Shown: in pieces, positions 54,996 to 63,710 of the stretch
Layout: every line of letters begins with the position of its first letter
Numbering within the stretch: position 1 is the stretch's first letter
DNA from: Bog-756 sp963778165
Lineage (GTDB): Bacteria; Actinomycetota; Acidimicrobiia; Acidimicrobiales; RAAP-2
DNA: 64,000 nucleotides
Direction: 5' to 3'
Assembly (NCBI GenBank): GCA_963778165.1
Contig: CAVZTE010000002.1
Span: 62,001 to 126,000, forward strand
The notes under the pieces: model-generated
Databases searched by the model: none
What the model was told of the DNA's origin: nothing
What the model saw: the letters and a program-made list of their open reading frames with translations, nothing else
Program-made: the position numbers and the translations under genes

Positions 54996-55131
54996 CTGGG
55001 TCCCCGAACTCCTGACTCGGTCCCGGATCTCCTGACTGGGTCCCGGAACTCCTGAGTCGGTCCCCGGAACTCCTGACGTCGGTCCCCGGAACTCCTGAGT
55101 CGGTCCCGGATCTCCTGACCTCGGTCGGGCC
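54989..55131. repeat. 20-22 bp tandem repeat x7 at the end of the HxlR gene
   Basis: Seven imperfect units of the form CTCCTGA..GGTCCCCGGAA run from inside the last codons of the HxlR gene (whose TGA, 54993-54995, is in unit 1) to about 55131. The whole array lies between this stop codon and that of the convergent GGDEF gene. There are no spacers. Confidence 0.88.
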
Positions 55132-55178
55132 GGGATGGGTTGAGCTCTCGCTGAGCCGGCTCGTTCGGAGAAGGCCGG

Positions 55179-57231
55179 TCAGTCTGAGCCGTACCAGCGG
55201 GTCTGGCCCCGCCCGGCCGCTTTGGCCAGGTACAGGGCGCGATCCGCCCGCTCGATGAGGGCGTCGACGTTGGTGTCCCCAGGCTCGGAGAGGGCGGCCC
55301 CGACGCTGCACCCGATGGTGAGCGGCGTTCCATGAAGATCGATCATCGAGTTGGCCACCCGTTCCACCATCCGGCGACCCAGCCGCTCGGGAGCACTCGA
55401 CCCGCGGAGTCCCACCGATCCCACGATGAACTCGTCGCCCCCGAATCGGGCCACCACGTCCCCACCCCGGGTGATGCTCCGGAGGGCGTCGGCCACCGCC
55501 ATGATGGCGGCGTCCCCCGCCTCATGACCGTGCTGGTCGTTGATCTGCTTGAGGTCGTCGAGGTCGATGAAGAAGAGGCCCAGCGCCAGGTCGCTCTGGG
55601 GACGACGGACCGCAGCCAGAGACAGGGATAGCGACTCCAGGGCCGCGCCGCGGTTGAGGAGACCGGTGAGCGAGTCGCGGGTGGCCAACTCCCGGAGCAA
55701 CTCCCGCTGAGTCTCGCTGCTGCCGGACCGACTGTTGGAGCTCGTTGAGGGATGCCTGGAGGGCTGCCCCGGTCCGTCCGGGCAGCAGGCGCTCCAGCAC
55801 CGGGTCGTCGAGGTTACCCTCGGACAGGGCGATGGCCTGTTCCTGCACCGCATGCAGCGTGGAGGACATCTCGTTGAAGGCTCCAGCCGCCAGGGAGAAC
55901 TCCCGGGGTCCGGACTCGTCCAGCCTGGGCAGTTCCAGCTCGCCTTGTTGCACCGAGGTGACCGCGGCCACAAAGTGCGACAAGGGCCGACGGACCGCCC
56001 GGCTGAACGTCAGTAGCGCCGCCACCGTGGCCAGCACCAGGGCCAGCATGAAGACGATGGCCAGTACCAGGGCCCGGGTGGCCGCCTGGGCTTGGAGGTT
56101 GGTGGCCGCCCGGAGATCGGTCGAACTGGCCAGCACCAGGCCGGTCAACGAGCTGGCCCACGAGACCTCGGACCGTCCGATCAGGATGAGGGAGGCGGTG
56201 CTTCCGTCCGGCGCCGGCCCTTGGGTCAGACCGGTGTTGATCGCGGTAGCCACCTCTTGGACGAAAGTACGGTCGAGCGGGTTGTCGGTCAGGGCCTTCC
56301 AGGCCGCTGATCCCTGGGACCCCAGGGCGGCCGGGAAGTCCCGAACCGTCGTATCGAACTCCTGATTGGCAACGATGAGGCTGCGGACCTGGGCCGGTGC
56401 CTTCGACCCCGTGGTGAGCAGGTTCTCGAGCGATCCGCCACTCTGCAGGCTCTCTTCGTCGAGCCCCGAGGTGAAGGCGGTGAACGAGGAGAGCAGGGAG
56501 GCCTCCCGGCTTTTGGTGGCCACCGAGTCGGAGGCGTCACCGGAGGAGGTCATGGTGTCGAAGGTGCTGAGCCACCGGGCGTCGATCTGAGAGGCGATCG
56601 TGTTGAAGGCGGTCTGCACGTCAAGAGCCGAGAGTTTGTACCCGTCGATCTTCCGCCGCAGGGTCACGAGGGTGTTGTGGTCATCGGCAAAATCGCCACC
56701 CGGCTCGAAGGCCGCCAGGCGGTTCATCTTCTGGCGGGCCGTGATCAGGGTGGCCTGAACGTCGATTCCTACATACTTGTTGAGCTTCGCTCCGGAGATC
56801 CCATAGGCGTGAGCCGCCACCAGAGCTTCGGATGGGACGTACTCGTTGTAGACAGCCACCCGGTCCTGCAATAGCGAGTCGAGGGTCGACGAGGCCTCGT
56901 GGGTGCTCTCGGCCTGACGCCGCGTCGACAGCTGGCTGAAGACCACGGTCGAGGCCAGTCCGAGGGCCACGGCCAGCGGGAGCAGCATGACCAGGGCCAG
57001 CCAGGTTCGAATGCTCAGCGGGAACAGGCGGCCGCGCCGATGGTGAGGGTCCCGGTCTCCTGCACGTGAGCCCCGTTGTGCCCCCCCGGACCCCTCGCCG
57101 GACTCCTCCCCGGAGGCCTCGCCGGACTCCTCCCCGGGGCCCTCCCCGGACAGCTCACCGGACGGCAGCTCGGGGCTTCCGGAGTCAGGGCTCTCGGGAG
57201 GAGAGCCGTTGGGGTGATGCACGAGTTGCAT
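55179..57231 (-). CDS. Membrane diguanylate cyclase (sensor + HAMP + GGDEF), one frameshift
   Basis: A membrane signalling enzyme. Residues 1-70 are a Ser/Glu/Gly-rich leader; a helix (IRTWLALVMLLPLAVALGLA) begins a large outer sensor region, a second helix (ALVLAIVFMLALVLATVAAL) leads to a HAMP segment, then a C-terminal GGDEF domain with SLTGLLNR and RFGGDEFIVG intact, so it should make cyclic di-GMP. The frame changes near 55721 (LNELQQSVR to SSETQRELL), one base inserted. The intact catalytic motif after the shift suggests an assembly error. Signal unknown. Confidence 0.82.
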
Positions 57232-57484
57232 GGGCTCCTGACAAACATGGTCTGCTCCCTCCTATCGGCAGCTTCGGAACCCTGCCGAAGGCCAAGGTCG
57301 ATCCCATCTCCCTACCGACACCACGAGGTGGGCTCTGACCTCGGAAGGAGGGCATGCCCCACCCCACAAAGAGGGTCTGCCCTACCTCAAAGGGCGTCCG
57401 CCTGCCCCTGAGGCAGTGCAATCCCACCGAAGCAGGGGATTCGGTGCGGATGTTGAGAAGTGCCCTGGGCCCGACGAAGCGGCA

Positions 57485-57513
57485 TTGACTTCAAGTTAGA
57501 ATCCTTCTAAAGT
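57485..57513 (+). promoter_or_regulatory. katA promoter
   Basis: TTGACT (57485-57490) and TAAAGT (57508-57513) are separated by exactly 17 bp and lie about 65 bp before ATG 57578. This is a good vegetative promoter. The Fur/PerR-type operator (57496-57510) lies in its spacer and touches the -10 box. Confidence 0.65.
57496..57510. promoter_or_regulatory. Fur/PerR-type 7-1-7 operator in katA promoter
   Basis: TTAGAAT-C-CTTCTAA matches the 7-1-7 inverted repeat used by Fur and PerR proteins with a single mismatch between arms. It sits between the -35 and -10 boxes of katA, so bound regulator would block RNA polymerase. The Fur-family gene in the same operon is the natural candidate ligand. Confidence 0.65.
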
Positions 57514-57577
57514 TCAAATTGTTCTTTACGAGTTCGCCAACGCATGGCGTCGTCAGTCGAAGTAGGAGGAGACCACC

Positions 57578-59041
57578 ATGGCCAAGCCCACCCTCACCAC
57601 CGAGTCCGGCGCACCGGTCGTTGACAATCAGCGCAGCCAGACCGCCGGCCCGGAGGGACCGGTGCTCCTCCAGGACCAGCACCTACTGGAGAAGCTGGCC
57701 CGTTTCAATCGCGAGCGGATCCCCGAGCGCGTGGTGCATGCCAACGGCTCGGCCGCCTACGGCACCTTCGAGGTCACGGCCGACGTCACCGGGTGGACCC
57801 GGGCCCGATTCCTGAGCGAGGTCGGCAAGCGCACCGAGACCTTCGTCCGGTTCTCGACGGTGGCTGGCGGCCGCGGCTCGGCCGATGCGGTCCGGGACCC
57901 CCGGGGCTTCGCCGTGAAGTTCTACACCGAGGACGGGAACTATGACCTCACCGGAAACAACACCCCGATCTTCTTCATTCGCGACCCGCTCAAGTTCCCC
58001 GACTTCATCCATTCGCAGAAGCCCGACCCCTTCACCAACCATCAGGAGCCAGACAACGTGTGGGACTTCTTCTCCCACTCGCCCGAGGCCACCCACATGT
58101 TCACCTGGCTCTTCGGTGATCGCGGCATTCCGGCTTCGTACCGGCACATGGACGGCTTCGGATCGCACACCTATCAGTGGGTGAACGCCGAGGGCCGGGC
58201 TGTGTGGGTCAAGTACCACTTCAAGACGGACCAGGGCATCCGCTGTCTCGACTCGTCCGAGGCCGCCGAGTTGGCCGGTCTGAACCCCGACAGCCATCAG
58301 CTCGACCTCATCGGCTCCATCGAGGCCGGGGACTTCCCCTCATGGACGCTCAGCGTTCAGATCATGACGACCGAACAGGCCGAGGCCTCTCCGGTCAACC
58401 CGTTCGACCTCACCAAGGTGTGGTCGCAGAAGCAGTATCCCCTGATCGAGGTGGGACGGCTCACCCTCGATCGCAATGCCGACAACTACTTCGCCGACGT
58501 CGAACAGGCCGGCTTCGACCCGGGCAACTTCGTCCCCGGCGTCGGACCGTCCCCCGACAAGATGCTGCAAGGTCGACTCTTCGCCTACGGCGACGCCCAC
58601 CGGTACCGGCTGGGCATCAACCACACCCAGCTGCCGGTCAATGCCCCGCATGCCACCGAGGCCCACAACTACGGGCGGGACGGACTGATGACCGGTGGCG
58701 ACAATGGGGGTCGGTCGAAGAACTACGAGCCCAACAGCTTCGGCGGGCCGGTCGAGACCGGTGCGCCCTACGCCGCCCCACTCAAGCTGTACGGCCAAAC
58801 CGGCACCTACGACTGGGACCGTAGGGAGACCGACGACTTCACTCAGGCCGGCGATCTCTACCGGCTGCAGCCGGCCGACGCCCAGGCCCGCCTGGTGGAG
58901 AACATCGCCGGTGGACTGGCCGCGGTGTCACCGGGTCCGGAAGGGGACGGGATCGTCGAACGGAGCATCGCCCACTTCCGGGCGGCCGACCCCGAGTTCG
59001 GTGAGCGGATCGCCCAGAGGGTCAAAGAGCACCGTGGCTGA
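57578..59041 (+). CDS. katA: Catalase (monofunctional, haem)
   Basis: A 487-residue clade-3-sized catalase that dismutates hydrogen peroxide. Distal His54 is in VVHANGSAAYG, Asn127 in LTGNNTPIFF and the haem-ligand Tyr337 in RLFAYGDAHRYRLG. AGGAGGAG precedes the ATG. A Fur/PerR-type box lies in its promoter, and the Fur-family gene overlaps its last codons by 8 bp, so enzyme and regulator are expressed as one unit, as in other actinobacterial catalase-fur pairs. Confidence 0.95.
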   Translation: MAKPTLTTESGAPVVDNQRSQTAGPEGPVLLQDQHLLEKLARFNRERIPERVVHANGSAAYGTFEVTADVTGWTRARFLSEVGKRTETFVRFSTVAGGRGSADAVRDPRGFAVKFYTEDGNYDLTGNNTPIFFIRDPLKFPDFIHSQKPDPFTNHQEPDNVWDFFSHSPEATHMFTWLFGDRGIPASYRHMDGFGSHTYQWVNAEGRAVWVKYHFKTDQGIRCLDSSEAAELAGLNPDSHQLDLIGSIEAGDFPSWTLSVQIMTTEQAEASPVNPFDLTKVWSQKQYPLIEVGRLTLDRNADNYFADVEQAGFDPGNFVPGVGPSPDKMLQGRLFAYGDAHRYRLGINHTQLPVNAPHATEAHNYGRDGLMTGGDNGGRSKNYEPNSFGGPVETGAPYAAPLKLYGQTGTYDWDRRETDDFTQAGDLYRLQPADAQARLVENIAGGLAAVSPGPEGDGIVERSIAHFRAADPEFGERIAQRVKEHRG

Positions 59042-59468
59042 GGCGACGGACGTCCCGCTGGCCGAACGGCTCCAGGCTCGGGGGTGGCGTATCACTCCCC
59101 AGCGGCGGGCCGTGGTCGGGGCCTTGGCCGGCGAGCACGTCCACCTCAGTGCGGAACAGGTGCATGCCGCGGCCCGGCGCGAGGTTCCCGAGGTCAGCCT
59201 GGCCACGGTGTACAACACCCTCAACGAGCTGGCATCCATGGGGGAGATCAGTGAGCTCCGGCTGGCTGACGGCACCACCCGCTACGACCCCAAGGTGGGG
59301 CCCGGTCACCACCATCTGCTCTGCGAGGGATGCGGGCTGACCTTCGACGTTCAGCCCCTCGGCGTCGAAGGGCTGTCCCTTCCCCGGGCCCAGCGCTACG
59401 GGATGACCGTCGACTCCCTCGAGGTGGTATTCCGCGGCCGCTGCAGCAACTGCGCCGAGCACAGTTGA
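59034..59468 (+). CDS. Fur-family peroxide-responsive regulator (PerR/CatR-like)
   Basis: A 144-residue Fur-family repressor. ITPQRRAVVGALAGEHVHLSAEQV and SLATVYNTLNELASMGEI form the winged helix with the recognition helix; GPGHHHLLCEGCG and the final CSNC supply the zinc site and regulatory metal ligands. GTG 59034 overlaps the katA stop, so translation is coupled. It probably binds the box in the katA promoter, releasing it on peroxide oxidation. PerR versus Fur cannot be settled by motif alone; the katA context favours PerR. Confidence 0.85.
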   Translation: MAEATDVPLAERLQARGWRITPQRRAVVGALAGEHVHLSAEQVHAAARREVPEVSLATVYNTLNELASMGEISELRLADGTTRYDPKVGPGHHHLLCEGCGLTFDVQPLGVEGLSLPRAQRYGMTVDSLEVVFRGRCSNCAEHS

Positions 59469-59554
59469 GCCGAACCCAGTTGAGCCGAACGGTGCTGAGC
59501 CGAACCCAGTTGAGCCGAACCCTGCTGACCCGGACCACCTGCTGACCCGGACCC
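59462..59554. repeat. 15-bp tandem repeat at the end of the fur gene
   Basis: Units of CAGTTGAGCCGAACC (59462-59521, four near-identical copies) followed by two diverged CTGCTGACCCGGACC units. The stop codon of the Fur-family gene (59466-59468) is inside unit 1. The array fills the spacer to the stop of the convergent FtsH-like gene. Confidence 0.9.
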
Positions 59555-59570
59555 TGTGGCCCGGATGGTC

Positions 59571-61508
59571 TCAGTCCGTCGGGGGAGCGTTGAGGGAGAT
59601 CCGCCTGCGGGCGTCGCCGGGATCCCTGAGGGGTCCGCTGCCGACCAGCCTCTCGGCCTGTGAATTCCTGATCACCTCGAGTATGTCGTCACCGATCAAC
59701 TCCTGGCGATCGAGGAGGGCGTCGCGGAGCGCCTCGACCACGTTGCGGTGCTCGTCGAGCATCCGGGTCACGGAGGCCTTGGATGCGCCGAGTAGTGCTT
59801 CGACCTCGGCCCGCCCCTCATCGTTGCCCAGGACCTTGGAGACGATGCCACCGGCCGGGTACTCCATCGCCGCTGACGAGATGAGGGTGGAGCCCATGCC
59901 CATCAGCCCCACCATCTGGCAGGCGCTGAGTGTGGCCGCCTGAAGGTCGCCCGCCACCCCGGTGGACGACTCACCGAAGAAGAGCTCCTCGGCCACCATG
60001 CCGCCGAAGGCGATGTCGATGAGCGCCCGTACCTCGGTCTTGGTCTTGGTGAACCGTTCCTCTTCCTCGGAGTGGCTCAGCAGGCCCAGGGCATCTTTGC
60101 GCTTGACGATGGTCAGCACTTCTAGCTTGCGACCCTTGCCCACCAACCACGCCACCGTGGCGTGCCCGGCCTCGTGGGTGGCGATGGTCCGTTGCTCGGC
60201 CTCGGTGTACTCGACCGGTTGGGCCAGACCGATCTCCTCGGTCATCTTGGCCTGCTGCAGATCGTTCCACGAGAACCGGTCCGCTCCCCGGCGCAGCGCC
60301 CACACCAGTGACTCGTCCATCAGGTGCTCGATCATCACCGGGGAGTACCCGGCGGTGAGAGCGGCCAGGGTCTCGCGCCGGTCCGGCCTGTCGAGGTCGT
60401 CCTCGTGGGCCTTCTTGCCCAGGTAGTAGTCGATGATGTCCCGACGGCCCGAGCGGCTGGGAAGGCCGAAGTAGATGCTTCGGTCGAAGCGCCCCGGGCG
60501 CAGCAGGGCGGGATCGAGGTCGCTGGCCCGGTTGGTGGCCCCGATGACCAAGATGTTGGCCGGCTCGTTCACCGGCTTGTGCAGCCGGCGGTGGGGGGGC
60601 AGCCAACCGTTGATGGCCTCGATGAGCGCCCCCTTGATCCGAAGCGATAGCGGTGTCTGCTCGAAGGACTGCAGTTGGATCAGCAGCTCGTTGACCACAC
60701 CGGGGATGCCCTCCCCCTGACGGGCGCCGACGCCTCGGGCCCCACCGATGGCGTCGAGCTCCTCGATGAACCCGATGGCTCCACCCTCGCGCCGGGCGTG
60801 CTTGCGCAGGGCCTTGAAGTACGCCCGGATCTTCCTGTTGGTCTGCCCGTAGAACATGGACTGGAAGGCCGAGGACGAGACGAACAGGAACGGTACGTCG
60901 GCTTCGGCGGCCATGGCTTTGGCCATATAGGTCTTGCCCGTCCCCGGCGGCCCTTCGAACAGGATGGCCTTGCGCGGCGACCCGCCCATCTGCTCGGCGA
61001 AGGTCCGGTGGGCCAAGAACAAGTTGAGGGTCTTGGTCACTTCCTCGACCAACGTCTCGGATCCACGTACGTCGTCGAAGGTCATCGAGAGCTCGTCCGG
61101 CCGGTACAGGATGTGGGGTGACCGGCCCGCAGCCAACAGCGGCACCACCATGACCGTTCCCAGCAGCAGGACCAGGATCACGGCCGGCAGGTAGGGATCG
61201 AGGGACGGCGGGAACTGCGGTGTCGGAATATGCCCGTGGGGGTCGAGGAGATCGCGCAGTACCAGCAGGATGGCGATCGGCGCCAAGAGCATGCACAGTT
61301 TTTGCAGTCGGGATGAACGCGACCGTTGGCGGTGGGCCCCCACGTCGGTGGTGGCCATGTGCGCCACCGAGTTTCCGCTCAGCTCCGCCAGGGATCCGGC
61401 CCCGGCACTGACCGCACCGCTCCCATCCGTCGGAGTGCCGTGAGCGTCGTCCAACTCGGGTGCTGGTGTTCCGGCCGTCGCCGGGTGTGGCGTTTCTCTG
61501 TTACCCAT
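59571..61508 (-). CDS. FtsH-like AAA+ membrane metalloprotease
   Basis: A 645-residue protein combining an AAA+ ATPase and an M41 zinc peptidase. Two close hydrophobic helices (LCMLLAPIAILLVLRDLL and PAVILVLLLGTVMVVPLLA) anchor it without the usual FtsH outer domain. Walker A is GPPGTGKT; Walker B reads GAIGFIEELDAIGG, where most FtsH proteins have FIDEIDA; the second region of homology is NRASDLDPALLRPGRFDRS. The zinc site is HEAGH with a later Asp (GVAGDL). GGAGG precedes ATG 61508. It probably degrades membrane or damaged proteins; it is a paralogue type rather than the housekeeping FtsH. Confidence 0.88.
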   Translation of the reverse strand: MGNRETPHPATAGTPAPELDDAHGTPTDGSGAVSAGAGSLAELSGNSVAHMATTDVGAHRQRSRSSRLQKLCMLLAPIAILLVLRDLLDPHGHIPTPQFPPSLDPYLPAVILVLLLGTVMVVPLLAAGRSPHILYRPDELSMTFDDVRGSETLVEEVTKTLNLFLAHRTFAEQMGGSPRKAILFEGPPGTGKTYMAKAMAAEADVPFLFVSSSAFQSMFYGQTNRKIRAYFKALRKHARREGGAIGFIEELDAIGGARGVGARQGEGIPGVVNELLIQLQSFEQTPLSLRIKGALIEAINGWLPPHRRLHKPVNEPANILVIGATNRASDLDPALLRPGRFDRSIYFGLPSRSGRRDIIDYYLGKKAHEDDLDRPDRRETLAALTAGYSPVMIEHLMDESLVWALRRGADRFSWNDLQQAKMTEEIGLAQPVEYTEAEQRTIATHEAGHATVAWLVGKGRKLEVLTIVKRKDALGLLSHSEEEERFTKTKTEVRALIDIAFGGMVAEELFFGESSTGVAGDLQAATLSACQMVGLMGMGSTLISSAAMEYPAGGIVSKVLGNDEGRAEVEALLGASKASVTRMLDEHRNVVEALRDALLDRQELIGDDILEVIRNSQAERLVGSGPLRDPGDARRRISLNAPPTD

Positions 61509-61815
61509 GCCTGCCCTCCAGTTGGGTCTCCGGCGCACCTGGTGGTGCAACCGTCTCGGACCGAACCAACGGTCCGGTCCGAGTACCCCTCTTCTGCCCG
61601 GCCACCGCCCGTCCGACCTGCACTCGGACATGTTTGGCGCTGACTGCTTGTGACGTTAGACCTTCGACTCATACGGCGCTTGTTATGTCGCGTAGGGCGC
61701 GCAAATGCCGTCGCGGAGTGGTGAGCAAGCGAAATGGTGAGCAAGCGAGATGGGGAGCAAGCGAAATGCAGCGTGGGGGAGCGCGGTCGAGCGGGGTCGA
61801 GTGCCCGCGCTCCGA
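61509..61815. other. Intergenic region with 16-bp repeats
   Basis: A 307-bp spacer upstream of the FtsH-like gene with no gene seen. It holds the 16-bp array at 61721-61768 and an AT-rich patch (61650-61690) that probably contains the FtsH-like promoter, but no clear -35/-10 pair was found. Confidence 0.4.
61721..61768. repeat. 16-bp tandem repeat x3
   Basis: Three consecutive units close to GTGAGCAAGCGAAATG, each differing by one base. They begin 47 bp beyond the stop of the minus-strand lipoprotein gene, so again lie just 3' of a gene. Confidence 0.88.
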
Positions 61816-62727
61816 CTACCGCGTCGGGTAGTTGTACGAGTTGTTGGCCGGAACGGGAAACTCTCTGACGTCGAAGTCGGAGAGGATCGTCGGGCACAAC
61901 GTGGGGTCGGTCAGCGAGCACGACTCGACGGCCACGGCCACACTCGAGCCATAGGTCACCGCATTGGACTGAGGGAAGATCACCGTTCCCGTTACGGGAT
62001 GGGAGCCACCGGAACCCTCGAGTGAGCCAGCCATCCCGGCCGGATCGGTGACCGACACCACGTCGGGCGTGGGCATGGAGCTCTGCTGTCCGGTCGGGGT
62101 GGCTCCGGTGCACCCCGCCTCCTGTTTTTGCCACTGGGGCAGCGTGAAGAACGGACACACCAGGGCGATGCCCTGGGAGGACCCGGTGGTGTCGTAGATG
62201 GCGTAGATCCCGGTACTCCCGGCCGCGGGGATGGTCGACACCGGCGGACCGGGGGTGCCCGGTGGGTAGACGACCAATCCGGTGATCGCCCCCTCGACGT
62301 CCACACTTTGCTGACAGGTCCATCCGGTTGGTCCGAGCACGGTGTGCACGCCATCGGAGTAGAACTCGACTTTGCCTACCAGGCCGGTTGGGATGGGGGC
62401 CAGCAAGATGGTGGGCAGCCAACTGCCGGACTGCAAGTGGTAGCCGGTGCTGGTGGTGCAGGCAGCAACCGGAAAGGCCACCGCCACCTCGCTGTTGAGT
62501 GGCGCGCCACTGGTTTTGGCCACGGTGCCCTTGGGCGGCGACGTGCTGGGCGGGGTGGTGGACGCCGAGCCGATAATGGAACTCCCACACGCCGAGACCA
62601 CCACGGCCACAACGACGAGAACGACCTGCACGGCCAGGCCGTGCACCACCGGCGCTTGCCGCTTGCGTGGAACGGCCAGGCGAATTGGCTTGTTAACCGG
62701 CTGCGAGTCTGGTTGCTCGGTTATCAC
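61816..62727 (-). CDS. Putative lipoprotein of unknown function
   Basis: A 303-residue exported protein. A basic leader and hydrophobic helix (LAVQVVLVVVAVVVSACGSS) end in a lipobox-like VSAC, so it is probably lipid-anchored. A Ser/Thr/Pro linker follows, and the remaining 240 residues contain several Cys (VAACTTS, LVCPFF, AGCTG, LCPTI) that could pair outside the cell. I recognise no family. The GTG start at 62727 is weakly supported. It lies between the ECF41 and FtsH-like genes on the same strand. Confidence 0.6.
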   Translation of the reverse strand: MITEQPDSQPVNKPIRLAVPRKRQAPVVHGLAVQVVLVVVAVVVSACGSSIIGSASTTPPSTSPPKGTVAKTSGAPLNSEVAVAFPVAACTTSTGYHLQSGSWLPTILLAPIPTGLVGKVEFYSDGVHTVLGPTGWTCQQSVDVEGAITGLVVYPPGTPGPPVSTIPAAGSTGIYAIYDTTGSSQGIALVCPFFTLPQWQKQEAGCTGATPTGQQSSMPTPDVVSVTDPAGMAGSLEGSGGSHPVTGTVIFPQSNAVTYGSSVAVAVESCSLTDPTLCPTILSDFDVREFPVPANNSYNYPTR

Positions 62728-62818
62728 CGCACCGACGTTAAGCCACCGGCAGACGAAATCGGTGTTTTGTCGGCGTTCGTCGATTCGCCGGGCACCGTCG
62801 ACGCATTTCGGACCGCCA

Positions 62819-63703
62819 TCAGGTCATGTCGACCGGGCAGTCGATGTGGGTCAGTTTGTCCGGGTTTCGCACGATCCGGATGGCGGTTACCTGCCCGTCG
62901 TGTACCTCGAAGGCCGTGACCAGATCGACCGAGCCGTCGACGGAGATGACCACGCCGACATCACCACTGACCAACGCCGAACGGATGGCCAGTTGGCCGG
63001 TGAACCGGTGGGTCAGATTGACCAGCATCCGAGCCACCCGTTGGGCGCCGATGACCGGCCGTCGGGCCGCCCGCCTGGTCGCACCGCCATCGGAGACACA
63101 TACCACCCCGGGGGCCAGATACTCCATGACCAGATCGATGTCGCCTAACCCGATGGCTGCGGTAACCGCGTCGACCACCGCCCGTTCGGAGCCCAGGTCC
63201 CGTTCCTCGACCGGCTGTCGGACCTTCCGACGAGCGCGGCTGGCGATCTGGCGACAGGCCGGCTCCGACCGGCCCACGGCATCGGAGATCTCGGAGAACG
63301 GGACGGCGAAGACATCAGCCAAGAGGAAGACCGCCCGCTCCACCGGTTGAAGCCGGTCGAGCACGGTCAGGAATCCGAGTCGCAGGGAGTCAGCCAGCAC
63401 GGCGGCGTCATCGGGGCCGGGCTCGGAGACCAGAGGCTCCGGCAACCAGGGTCCGACGTAGGACTCGCGGCGTCGACCGGCCGATCGGATGTGGTCGAGG
63501 GCGATGCGGGTGGTCACGGTGGTCAGCCATGCTTCAGGTCGCTCGATCTGATCGTGGTCGGCGGCCTGCCAGCGGAGCCAGGCGTCTTGGGCCACGTCCT
63601 CGGCGTCAGCGACGGTGCCCAACATTCGGTAGGCCAGGCCGACCAGGCGGGGCCGCTCCGCTTCGAAGGGGTCGGTGACCCCGGGCGGAGCGCCGGTGCT
63701 CAT
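62819..63703 (-). CDS. ECF41-family sigma factor (SigJ-like) with SnoaL-like tail
   Basis: A 294-residue ECF sigma factor. Region 2 is RLVGLAYRMLGTVADAEDVAQDAWLRW, region 4 is AVFLLADVFAVPFSEISDAVGRSE, and a C-terminal NTF2/SnoaL-like domain (about 185-290) replaces a separate anti-sigma factor. YVGPWLPEPL in the linker and NPDKL at the end are ECF41 signatures. The family's DGGGK motif reads DGGATRR here. AAGGAG precedes ATG 63703. ECF41 genes often adjoin oxidoreductase genes, as this one does. Confidence 0.88.
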   Translation of the reverse strand: MSTGAPPGVTDPFEAERPRLVGLAYRMLGTVADAEDVAQDAWLRWQAADHDQIERPEAWLTTVTTRIALDHIRSAGRRRESYVGPWLPEPLVSEPGPDDAAVLADSLRLGFLTVLDRLQPVERAVFLLADVFAVPFSEISDAVGRSEPACRQIASRARRKVRQPVEERDLGSERAVVDAVTAAIGLGDIDLVMEYLAPGVVCVSDGGATRRAARRPVIGAQRVARMLVNLTHRFTGQLAIRSALVSGDVGVVISVDGSVDLVTAFEVHDGQVTAIRIVRNPDKLTHIDCPVDMT

Positions 63704-63710
63704 TGCTCCT

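Larger units (their letters stand above)
57232..57577. other. Divergent intergenic region with the katA promoter
   Basis: A 346-bp spacer between the GGDEF gene and katA with no gene seen. The katA-proximal third is AT-rich and holds the promoter and Fur/PerR-type box described separately. The rest is GC-rich and without recognisable motif; the promoter of the GGDEF gene could not be placed. Confidence 0.5.
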
